A stretch of 9,209 nucleotides of DNA from Desulfovibrio sp. UBA2564 (GCA_002340305.1 DDLU01000189.1:1-9209); one strand, 5' to 3'; counted from the stretch's first letter, positions 1 to 6,430 are shown. Numbers and translations are program-made. The notes: generated by a model from the letters alone, not told the origin.

Positions 1-135
1 TGCAATCTGGCAAAAAACAGTAATCCCGCCAGTAGCCTTACGAACCGGAGGTATAAATATATATGTTTTCATAGTTTGTTTCCTCGAAAGGAACATACAA
101 CTGATCCAGAAGATTGAAAAGCTCTCCCGAACAAA

Positions 136-219
136 GCGGCGAAGCCCTGCTAAAAATTTTTTGGAGAGACCAGAACCTTTTTTCAATAAAAGCTTCTCTG
201 GTCCCGCTGAAAGCGCCGC
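136..219. repeat. Nested inverted repeat in the leader of the sigma-54 regulator
   Basis: Two inverted repeats lie one inside the other. The outer arms are GCGGCG (136-141) and CGCCGC (214-219). The inner arms are GACCAGA (168-174) and TCTGGTC (197-203), with a further CTTTT/AAAAG pairing in the loop. An A/T run (AAAAATTTTTT) sits between the outer and inner left arms. The arrangement could be a terminator for a gene to the left, or a dispersed intergenic repeat of the kind I recall from Desulfovibrio genomes. The copy number cannot be judged from one window. The rest of 1-273 shows no convincing gene or clear promoter. Confidence 0.4.
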
Positions 220-273
220 CGGAGCATCAAAAAGCACATAGCGCATCAAAACCATTCATGTTATTAAATTAAC

Positions 274-1674
274 GTGTTATTTGAAGATCAATATATCGTT
301 CACGGCCTGATGGGCCAGCAGTTCATGCTCCCGGACCTTTTGAATGAGGTTCCGATCGGTATTGCCGTGCTGGACATTGAAGGCCGCATCAAGCTGGTCA
401 ACCGGGCATGGCAGACCCTTACAGGAGTTGCACCGAACTCCATGCAGGGCTTGAAATGCTACCTCGGCCTGCGCTGCGATTATTGCTTCAAGGGCTGCCC
501 GGTCATGGCAGATAAAGCGGACTTCCAGACAGTTTCCGTTGATGCAGACATCATTGACCGTACCAGAACCAAAATCCCTATCCGACTGAACATCTCGCCC
601 ATTGTTAACAGCAACAACGTTATCTCAGGCTACATGGAAACCATTCAGGATATCCGGCAGGTTGCTGAACTGAGCAGCACTGCCAGCAAGGCTTATTCGC
701 TGGGTGGACTGATCGGAACCAGTCCGGAAATGGTCAAAATTTTCAGCATGGTTCCCTCCATTGCCGGAACAGATTCATCTGTGCTGATCACCGGGGAGAC
801 AGGAACAGGTAAAGATGTTCTGGCAGAAGCCATCCATAATGCTTCGGACCGTGCAGGTGCACCGTTTATCAAAGTAAACTGCGGTGCTTTGCCGGAAACA
901 TTGCTGGAATCAGAACTTTTCGGACATGTAAAAGGAGCTTTTACCGGAGCCAACGAAGATAGACCCGGACGCATCAAGCTCGCACACAACGGTTCATTCT
1001 TTCTGACTGAGATTGGTGATCTGCCGCTACCTTTGCAGGTAAAACTGCTTTCCTTTCTTGATGATAAAGTTATCCAACCACTGGGCAGCCCGCGGGGATT
1101 TAATGCAGATGTGCGCGTAATTGTTGCCACCCACCGCGATTTGAAAAAGATGGTGCAGGAAAAAACATTTCGCGCAGACCTGCTCTTTAGATTGAACGTA
1201 GTACATTTGCACCTGCCGCCTCTTCGTGAGCGTGGAGATGACATTCTGCTGCTCAAGAATCACTTTCTTATGGAATACTGCAACAAGTTCAATAAGAAAA
1301 TTAAAGGCTTCTCCAAAAAAGCTGCAAAAATTTTATCCGCCTACCGCTATCCCGGTAACGTGCGTGAATTGAGCAATATTGTGGAATACGCGGTCAACTT
1401 CTGTGACCGCGACATTATCAGCTCCAGCCACCTGCCTGCTTATCTTACAGAGCAGGACATTCTGCGCCCGGTGGCGGAATCTGCGTATCCCGCACAGGAA
1501 AGGACTGTTCCACTTGAATACTCCTCCGCCCAGAGCTGGGATGATGCAGAAAAACAGATGATCATGGACACCCTGCTCAAATGCGGTGGACGCAAAGGGG
1601 AAGCGGCAAAGATTCTAGGTTGGTCCCGCTCCACCCTTTGGCGCAAAATGAAAAAACACTCCATCACCGGATAA
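274..1674 (+). CDS. Sigma-54-dependent transcriptional activator (PAS - AAA+ - Fis-type HTH)
   Basis: This is a 466-residue bacterial enhancer-binding protein that would use ATP to open sigma-54 promoters. An N-terminal PAS-like sensor (about 20-130) contains four cysteines, C62, C68, C71 and C75 (C-X5-C-X2-C-X3-C), which suggests a metal or redox site. The AAA+ domain (about 145-375) has Walker A GETGTGK (174-180), an intact GAFTGA sigma-54 contact loop (221-226), a sensor I segment ending ATHRDL, arginines R300 and R306 in the arginine-finger region, and YPGNVREL. Walker B is odd: the usual FLDE reads FLTE, so T245 replaces the Mg-coordinating Asp. The C-terminus (about 438-464) is a Fis-like helix-turn-helix. 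GTG at 274 is the first possible start because an in-frame TAA lies at 265-267. It lacks a good ribosome site, and ATG at 310 or 325 would keep all domains. The likely target is the sigma-54 promoter at 2194-2209. Confidence 0.93.
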   Translation: MLFEDQYIVHGLMGQQFMLPDLLNEVPIGIAVLDIEGRIKLVNRAWQTLTGVAPNSMQGLKCYLGLRCDYCFKGCPVMADKADFQTVSVDADIIDRTRTKIPIRLNISPIVNSNNVISGYMETIQDIRQVAELSSTASKAYSLGGLIGTSPEMVKIFSMVPSIAGTDSSVLITGETGTGKDVLAEAIHNASDRAGAPFIKVNCGALPETLLESELFGHVKGAFTGANEDRPGRIKLAHNGSFFLTEIGDLPLPLQVKLLSFLDDKVIQPLGSPRGFNADVRVIVATHRDLKKMVQEKTFRADLLFRLNVVHLHLPPLRERGDDILLLKNHFLMEYCNKFNKKIKGFSKKAAKILSAYRYPGNVRELSNIVEYAVNFCDRDIISSSHLPAYLTEQDILRPVAESAYPAQERTVPLEYSSAQSWDDAEKQMIMDTLLKCGGRKGEAAKILGWSRSTLWRKMKKHSITG

Positions 1675-1677
1675 GCC

Positions 1678-2013
1678 ATGTCGCATAAGATCATGATCCC
1701 GCTTTTCAACGATGAGGTTGCACCCCGTTTTGACCTTGCCACAGACGCTCTACTGGCAAAATTTAAATCCGACGGTGAAATCAGCGAACGTATCATTGTT
1801 CTGCCACAGGCTTCAGCCGACGACCTCTGCGCATTGGCAACATCCGACAATACCGATACCGTAATCTGCGGCGGCATCGACGACGAGCATTACCAATACC
1901 TGAAATGGAAAGGCATTGAAGTCCTCGACGATGTTATCGGTCCAGTCAAAACAGTTATCCAAACTTACAGGGAAGGAAACCTTGTCGGTGGTGATAATTT
2001 TTACATCTCCTAA
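1678..2013 (+). CDS. NifX/NifB-type protein (dinitrogenase iron-molybdenum cofactor biosynthesis family)
   Basis: This is a 111-residue single-domain protein of the NifX/NafY/NifB-C-terminal fold, a family that carries or helps assemble iron- or molybdenum-containing clusters. Family features seen are the N-terminal strand followed by VAPRFDLA (14-21), the central VICGGI (62-67), and the C-terminal stretch with YLKWKGIEV and a V-I-G-P-V helix before the final G-N-L. It starts 3 bases after the stop of the sigma-54 regulator, so the two are almost certainly co-transcribed and perhaps translationally coupled. No nif structural genes are visible, so nitrogenase assembly is not implied. Sulfate reducers also pair such proteins with sigma-54 regulators in the orange-protein (ORP) system. 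A role as metal-cluster partner or modulator of the regulator is an inference. Confidence 0.85.
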   Translation: MSHKIMIPLFNDEVAPRFDLATDALLAKFKSDGEISERIIVLPQASADDLCALATSDNTDTVICGGIDDEHYQYLKWKGIEVLDDVIGPVKTVIQTYREGNLVGGDNFYIS

Positions 2014-2064
2014 CCCCACTCACTAACCCCCTATATATTCTGCATCATTCTAACGCTCAACTCT

Positions 2065-2142
2065 ATTTTGTTTCTATTTGTTTCATTTTGTTTCTTGAGA
2101 AACATTTCACAATAATTCATTTTGTTTCAACAAAAAGAGACA
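2065..2142. promoter_or_regulatory. TGTTTC box array: probable upstream activator (enhancer) sites
   Basis: Three contiguous 10-base units, ATTTTGTTTC, TATTTGTTTC and ATTTTGTTTC, occupy 2065-2094. A fourth exact ATTTTGTTTC lies at 2119-2128. The third unit runs into an inverted copy to give TGTTTC-TTGA-GAAACA (2089-2104), which also fits TGT-N10-ACA, the spacing of NifA-type activator sites. A degenerate inverted box, GAGACA, lies at 2137-2142. The boxes at 2069, 2079, 2089 and 2099 are exactly 10 bases apart, about one helical turn. The palindrome centre is about 98 bases upstream of the -24 element, a normal distance for an enhancer-binding protein. That the regulator encoded at 274-1674 binds here is inferred from proximity. 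Confidence 0.6.
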
Positions 2143-2193
2143 AAAAACCTTCCTCCAAAGTTAAAACTCTGTTATACATGGAATTATTTTATA

Positions 2194-2209
2194 TGGCATA
2201 CAGAGTGCT
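2194..2209 (+). promoter_or_regulatory. Sigma-54 (-24/-12) promoter of the receiver-CBS-symporter unit
   Basis: The sequence is TGGCATACAGAGTGCT. It has the invariant GG (2195-2196) and GC (2207-2208) separated by exactly 10 bases, with TGGCA at -24 and TGCTT at -12, close to the TGGCAC-N5-TTGC consensus. Transcription should begin near 2220, leaving an untranslated leader of about 50 bases before the ATG at 2272. Activator-like repeats lie upstream and a sigma-54 activator gene sits just beyond, which supports the call. Confidence 0.78.
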
Positions 2210-2271
2210 TTGTTGAGGCGGGTGCTGCAAAGGCCGAATTCCCGGTCAGTAGCAAAGACAACGTTTGAAGC

Positions 2272-2634
2272 ATGAAAATAATGATTGTTGAAAAGGACCC
2301 GGAATTCCGTGAACACCTTGTACTGCGACTCAGGAGTGAAGGCCTGACTGTCGCGGAGTCCGGCAACCTGGACAAGGCTGAAGAATTCATCCGTGAAAAC
2401 GAACTGGACGGCATTGTGCTAGGGTTGTCCGGTTTCGGTCGGAGTTCCCTGAAATTCATGGAGGATATTTCACCAGTCGTTCCTGATTTGAAAGTTGTTT
2501 TAATTAATCGGCACAATAAGATTCCGCTTTCTATTGAAGCAATGAATCTGGGGGCATGTGCTGAAATTTCAGTTCCGGTGGATATTGCTGCGTTGGTCAA
2601 AACATTGCGTAGGTTTTGCGCACCGGCAAACTAA
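2272..2634 (+). CDS. Atypical receiver-domain protein lacking the phosphoacceptor Asp
   Basis: This is a 120-residue stand-alone protein with the CheY-like layout: a first strand MKIMIVEKDP, a helix with FREHLVLRLRSEG, a third strand DGIVLGLSG, a fourth strand KVVLIN, and a C-terminal helix. The signature residues are mostly lost. The phosphoacceptor Asp is G51, the conserved Thr/Ser after strand 4 is N79, and the conserved Lys before the Pro of strand 5 is V101 (S-V-P-V-D). Of the acidic pocket, E7 and D9 remain. It therefore probably does not take part in Asp phosphorylation and may act by protein-protein contact. It has no output domain. It is the first gene after the sigma-54 promoter. 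The ribosome site is weak (GAAG just before ATG). Confidence 0.8.
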   Translation: MKIMIVEKDPEFREHLVLRLRSEGLTVAESGNLDKAEEFIRENELDGIVLGLSGFGRSSLKFMEDISPVVPDLKVVLINRHNKIPLSIEAMNLGACAEISVPVDIAALVKTLRRFCAPAN

Positions 2635-2675
2635 CCGCGTTAATCCAATCCGGGAAACCTACATAGGGGGAAAAT

Positions 2676-3230
2676 GTGAAAAATTTCAAAGCCAAAGATC
2701 TGATGATTCCTGTTGAGGAATACAACCGGGTCACAAAGGACACCACACTGTTCGAAGCATTACAGTGCCTTGCCATTCAGGGAGAAGAAGACAACCTCCC
2801 CCACCCGCACCGTGACCTGCTGGTTCAGGGTGAAGACGGCAGGGTCGTTGGCAAAATTACCATGCTCGACATCTTCAGACACATGGAACCGTCCTACTTC
2901 AAAATGGACGATCGAGGTCATCCCAACGCCCTGAGCCGAGACTTCGTACAGAAGGTCTACCGTGACTTCAATCTCTGGGCGGAACCTCTCAGCGATGTTT
3001 GCCGCAAAAGCGCAATCGCAAAAGCTGAAGAAATTATGCACACACCTAAAAAAGCAGAATTAGTTGACGAGGACGACACCCTCGACAAAGCGATTCACGC
3101 TTTCGTGCTCGGGGTTCATCAACCCCTGCTGGTTCAGAAGAATGGCATCATTACAGGGGTACTTCGCCTTGGGGATGCTTTTGAAAAAGTAAGAGCTGCA
3201 GTCCTCGCCTGCGAGATCGAAACTGCCTAA
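2676..3230 (+). CDS. CBS-pair domain protein
   Basis: This 184-residue soluble protein is built from two CBS motifs. The first is about residues 5-70 (KAKDLMIP ... GRVVGKITMLDIFRHM). The second is about 118-172 (EEIMHTPKKAELVDEDDTL ... GIITGVLRLGDAFEKV). A mostly helical insert (about 71-117) separates them. CBS pairs bind adenine nucleotides and often gate transporters or enzymes according to energy state. The next gene is a membrane symporter starting 18 bases downstream, so regulation of that transporter is a reasonable inference. The start is GTG at 2676, preceded by AGGGGG at a 5-base distance. The overlapping ATG at 2674 reads straight into TGA and is not usable. No catalytic domain is attached. 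Confidence 0.85.
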   Translation: MKNFKAKDLMIPVEEYNRVTKDTTLFEALQCLAIQGEEDNLPHPHRDLLVQGEDGRVVGKITMLDIFRHMEPSYFKMDDRGHPNALSRDFVQKVYRDFNLWAEPLSDVCRKSAIAKAEEIMHTPKKAELVDEDDTLDKAIHAFVLGVHQPLLVQKNGIITGVLRLGDAFEKVRAAVLACEIETA

Positions 3231-3234
3231 TTGC

Positions 3235-3240
3235 AAGGAG
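3235..3240 (+). promoter_or_regulatory. Ribosome binding site fixing the symporter start at ATG 3249
   Basis: AAGGAG lies 8 bases before ATG 3249. The frame is also open from a TTG at 3231, but that codon lies upstream of this site and directly abuts the stop of the preceding gene, so the ATG is the better start. Confidence 0.8.
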
Positions 3241-3248
3241 CAGAATAT

Positions 3249-4718
3249 ATGAGTGCTGAAACTGCAACCAAGCCCGGATTTGATTTCAAGAGGCTTTTCT
3301 TCATGCTACTGGGAATTTCCCTGTTCGCAATCGTCTACTACTGCCCCGCATGGCCTGATGCTATTGATCCCGGCGGGCAGCATTTTGAACTTAGCCAGCA
3401 GGCCAAAGGTGCCATCGGCGTATTCCTGCTGGCTGGTATCTGGTGGGTATTTGAAGTTGTACCCATCGGCGTAACTTCACTTGCTATCGGCGTATTACAG
3501 GTAATGTTTTTTATCCGTCCGGCCAAGGTGGCCTTCAAAGATTTCATGGACCCCTCCGTCCTGTTTATCTTTGCATCCATCATGATCGGACTCGTGTTCA
3601 CCAAAACCGGACTCACCAAACGCCTGGCTTACAAGATGCTCATGATCGTCGGAGAAAGAACCAGCCGCATATACTTAGGTGTATTCGTTGTAACCGCCTT
3701 GTTGACCCATATTATGGCTCACACCGCTGTTGCGGCGACTGTTTACCCGCTGCTGCTGGCTATCTACTCCCTGTACGGCGAAGGGGACAAACCTACCAAG
3801 TTCGGTAAAGGTCTGTTCATCGGCATGGCTTATGTTGCCGGTGCCGGTTCTATCGTAACCCTGCTCGGTGCTGCCCGTGGTGCGGTTGCCCTTGGTTTCT
3901 ACAACGAAATTCTGGGCAAGGACGTTACTTTCTTCGAACTGACCTACTACATGGCTCCCATCGGCTGGGTAATGGTCTTCCTGCTTTGGGGCTTCTTCAT
4001 GGTCTTCCTGAAGCCTGAAAAGGATGTTATTCCCGGCCTGCGTGAAAAAGCCCGTGACCTCAACGCCCAGATGGGCCCGCTTACCCGTGATGAAATTCTC
4101 GCGGCATTGCTGGTCGGCGGCGTTATTCTGATTATGAGTCTCAGGTCTTTCATCCCTGAACTGAAGGCTATCGATAAGACCGCAATCATTCTGGTCTCAT
4201 CCATTTCCTTCTTTATATTTAAAATTCTGGACATCAACGACCTTGAAGATATCCCCTGGAACATCATCCTGCTTTTCGCCGGTGCAATGTCCATCGGATT
4301 CTGCCTCTGGGATACCGGAGCAGCTAAGTGGATGGCTGTTAACTGGCTCGTTCTCTTTCAGGAGTCAAGCGGCTTTATCTTCATCATGTCCATCGCCTTC
4401 TTCGTAATGATGATGACCAACTTCATCATGAACGTGGCGGCAATTGCCATCTCGCTCCCGGTTGCACTGGTTATCGCGCCTTACCTTGGCGTTGCACCGG
4501 AAGTTATCCTCTTCGCGGCACTGGTTGTTGCGGGTATGCCCTTCCTCCTGTTGGTTGGTGCGGCACCCAACGCAATCGCCTACGACTCCAAACTGTTCAC
4601 CACCGGGGAATTCTTCATGTACGGTATCCCCGCTAGTGTCCTGCTCATGGTCGTAACCGGCATCTTTGTTAAGTTTATCTGGCCCATCATGGGAATGCCT
4701 GTAAGCTTGCCCGGTTAG
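3249..4718 (+). CDS. DASS/SLC13-family sodium:anion symporter (sulfate or dicarboxylate type)
   Basis: This is a 489-residue inner-membrane protein with about 11-12 hydrophobic segments and the divalent anion:Na+ symporter architecture of two inverted halves. The second half keeps a recognisable signature: TNFIMNVAAIAISLP (390-404), then GAAPNAIAYDSK (437-448) and GEFFMYG. The positions of the two Ser-Asn-Thr Na+/substrate motifs are altered, to A157-H158-T159 in the first half and M394-N395-V396 in the second. The first-half GTPPN-like loop reads GAARGA (207-212), without Asn. In a sulfate reducer, sulfate import for respiration is an attractive substrate guess, but DASS members also carry succinate, malate, citrate and tartrate. 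It is co-transcribed with the receiver-like and CBS genes and ends 36 bases before a strong hairpin. Confidence 0.9.
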   Translation: MSAETATKPGFDFKRLFFMLLGISLFAIVYYCPAWPDAIDPGGQHFELSQQAKGAIGVFLLAGIWWVFEVVPIGVTSLAIGVLQVMFFIRPAKVAFKDFMDPSVLFIFASIMIGLVFTKTGLTKRLAYKMLMIVGERTSRIYLGVFVVTALLTHIMAHTAVAATVYPLLLAIYSLYGEGDKPTKFGKGLFIGMAYVAGAGSIVTLLGAARGAVALGFYNEILGKDVTFFELTYYMAPIGWVMVFLLWGFFMVFLKPEKDVIPGLREKARDLNAQMGPLTRDEILAALLVGGVILIMSLRSFIPELKAIDKTAIILVSSISFFIFKILDINDLEDIPWNIILLFAGAMSIGFCLWDTGAAKWMAVNWLVLFQESSGFIFIMSIAFFVMMMTNFIMNVAAIAISLPVALVIAPYLGVAPEVILFAALVVAGMPFLLLVGAAPNAIAYDSKLFTTGEFFMYGIPASVLLMVVTGIFVKFIWPIMGMPVSLPG

Positions 4719-4754
4719 CCGTATAGGGTTATAAGGGACTATTAAACATAGGGC

Positions 4755-4789
4755 AGGACGGTCCCGGCAAGGCGTGCCGGGACCGTCCT
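4755..4789 (+). terminator. Intrinsic terminator-like hairpin after the symporter
   Basis: A perfect 15-bp stem, AGGACGGTCCCGGCA (4755-4769) with its complement (4775-4789), encloses the loop AGGCG. The following ATTT is a short U tract, so termination may be partial. It closes the receiver-CBS-symporter unit and separates it from the next gene. Confidence 0.75.
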
Positions 4790-4864
4790 ATTTACACCAA
4801 AAAACCCTGTTGCCGGTTTCCGCCTACGACTTCCGGTACTCAAATAAAAAAGCGAGAAGGATTT

Positions 4865-6304
4865 ATGAAACAGCTGAACAAGCTTATTGACCATATCGTC
4901 AACCGTGTGAACATCAACCTGCGTGAGCCACTTGTGGATGTCGGTCCCTATATCAAGGACCTCATCCCCGAAGACAGCTTCGCCCTCTACTACGCGTTCT
5001 ACTCCCTGACCAACAACCATCCCCTCATGTTCAACTTCCGCCATTCCAGCATCGGCGGCACCTACTTCCTCGGAAAATGCAAGGTGAACCACTCCATCCT
5101 CTATAAGAGTGATATCCGTGGTGACGAACTGAAGAGAAAAGGCAGCGTAGTAGAGCTAAACGGCCAGACTATCAAACTCCGCGATGACGAAGTCATTAAG
5201 ATCCGCGACAGTTTTCTAATGAAAACTCTCGTGCACAACAACTCCCACGACCCTGAAAACCTTGAGTGCTTCAAAATTTCAAACACCGTGTCTTTGCATT
5301 ACGCAAACATTCACGGCACTTCCGTGGAAGGCTGTTTCCTTGAGCCTTTCTCCTCCGTTGACCTCTCCATCATGCATGACTGCGCAGTAGGCGCATACTC
5401 TTACGTGCAGGCTGGAGAACTTTCCCACAAACGTATCAAAGCCGGCCGTATCTGGGTCAAGGCCGATGGTGCTTTTGAATTCAATTACCAGTATCCTGAA
5501 GAGATACTTAAAAAGTACATCCGTATGGAAGACAGCCGTCCCAAAGGAATCCTTATGGACTTCTTTGACGACCGCAAAGAAGACTTTGTACCTATTTACT
5601 CCTCAGTTAAGCCTGAACTGAGCATCGACATTCCCGAAGGCGCTTCCGTAAGTCCGTATGCAGTATTCAAAGGCGACTGCAAAGTGGACAAGAATGTTCT
5701 CGTGGCACAGAGATCATACATTGAGAACTCCACACTCGGACCCGGTGCCAACGCACAGGAAAATTGCTACATCATCAATTCCGTATATGATGGAGAAGTT
5801 GTTACACCACACGGTGGCAAGGTAATTTACACTCATATGGGCAAACGCTCCTTCGTAGGCTTCAACTCTTTCCTGAACGGTAAAGAGAATGCTAAAATCG
5901 AAGTAGGAGCGGGAACCATATTAATGCCCCACACTATTATAGACGCGGAAGAAACTATTAAAATACCTGACAACTATCTCGTTTGGGGCTATATCAGCAA
6001 GCAGGAAGATCTCGAAATGCACTCGATTCCTCTTTCTGACTTCGCTGCACTCAAAGGACAGTTCCGTCTCGGAAACATGACCTTTGAAGGCATCGGAGCT
6101 AAATTTGTTGATGGATTCCGGCACCGTATCGAACATATTCTCGAAGCTAACGGTGCATTCTGGGATGGTACTGAAGAAACTGCAGGCCACTCCCAGCAGA
6201 CTCAAGACATCTCCTTCAACATCCTTCAGCCTTATCCTGAAGGAGAGTTGCAGGGACTTTATCCGGAACTGACAATTGACCCGTTGGTTCCCAGTGATCT
6301 GTAA
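4865..6304 (+). CDS. Left-handed beta-helix (hexapeptide-repeat-like) protein of unknown function
   Basis: I do not recognise a characterised family for this 479-residue soluble protein. It has two stretches with the short I/V/L-periodic turns of hexapeptide beta-helices. One is about 136-200 (VSLHYANIHGTSVEGCFLE ... GAYSYVQAG). The longer one is about 252-377 (SIDIPEGASVSPYAVFKGDC ... IEVGAGTILMPHTIIDAEE ... IPDNYLVWGYI). This fold is typical of acyl- and nucleotidyl-transferases of the LpxA/GlmU kind and of carbonic-anhydrase-like proteins. No catalytic motif is clear, and there is no signal peptide or membrane segment. A helical N-terminus (1-50) precedes the helix, and about 100 non-repeat residues follow it. 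The start is supported by GAAGGA, 3 bases before ATG. Hairpins on both sides suggest its own transcript, although readthrough from the symporter unit is possible. Confidence 0.75.
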   Translation: MKQLNKLIDHIVNRVNINLREPLVDVGPYIKDLIPEDSFALYYAFYSLTNNHPLMFNFRHSSIGGTYFLGKCKVNHSILYKSDIRGDELKRKGSVVELNGQTIKLRDDEVIKIRDSFLMKTLVHNNSHDPENLECFKISNTVSLHYANIHGTSVEGCFLEPFSSVDLSIMHDCAVGAYSYVQAGELSHKRIKAGRIWVKADGAFEFNYQYPEEILKKYIRMEDSRPKGILMDFFDDRKEDFVPIYSSVKPELSIDIPEGASVSPYAVFKGDCKVDKNVLVAQRSYIENSTLGPGANAQENCYIINSVYDGEVVTPHGGKVIYTHMGKRSFVGFNSFLNGKENAKIEVGAGTILMPHTIIDAEETIKIPDNYLVWGYISKQEDLEMHSIPLSDFAALKGQFRLGNMTFEGIGAKFVDGFRHRIEHILEANGAFWDGTEETAGHSQQTQDISFNILQPYPEGELQGLYPELTIDPLVPSDL

Positions 6305-6312
6305 TGCAACTT

Positions 6313-6337
6313 CGCCGGAATATTTTTTATTCCGGCG
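6313..6337 (+). terminator. Hairpin terminator after the beta-helix gene
   Basis: A perfect 10-bp stem, CGCCGGAATA (6313-6322) and TATTCCGGCG (6328-6337), has the loop TTTTT. It begins 8 bases after the stop codon. The trailing ATTTAC has few U residues, so the strength is uncertain. Confidence 0.7.
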
Positions 6338-6340
6338 ATT

Positions 6341-6376
6341 TACATCCAGTTCATACATATCAATTGGATGTATACT
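6341..6376. promoter_or_regulatory. Inverted repeat with a -10-like hexamer upstream of nhaB
   Basis: TACATCCA (6341-6348) and TGGATGTA (6365-6372) form a perfect 8-bp inverted repeat that extends inward by a G-T wobble and two A-T pairs. The right arm overlaps TATACT (6371-6376), five of six matches to the sigma-70 -10 box. No convincing -35 is visible. An operator or promoter for nhaB is plausible, and a second RNA hairpin after the terminator is the alternative. Confidence 0.35.
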
Positions 6377-6430
6377 GCGTTAAAAACCGCTGATCACCAG
6401 GTTCCACACAAAAGGCAAAAGGAGTAACCC

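Noticed and set aside
63..74. ATG at 63 preceded by GGAGG, suggesting a leader peptide.
   Set aside because: The frame encodes only three residues before a stop and nothing links it to attenuation.
2..241. A frame open from the left edge to TAG at 239-241 that could be the tail of an upstream gene.
   Set aside because: The translation shows no domain or conserved motif, it runs through the nested inverted repeat, and no start is visible in the window. Chance openness is more likely.
693..1256. A 187-codon open frame on the - strand inside the sigma-54 regulator.
   Set aside because: It lies fully opposite the conserved AAA+ domain, is rich in Ser/Arg, and has no recognisable domain; it is a shadow frame.
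2065..2142. The TGTTTC repeats as a CRISPR array.
   Set aside because: The units are 10 bases, contiguous, and lack spacers. Position relative to a -24/-12 promoter fits regulatory boxes.
3231..3248. TTG at 3231 as the symporter start.
   Set aside because: It abuts the previous stop codon and lies upstream of the AAGGAG that serves ATG 3249.
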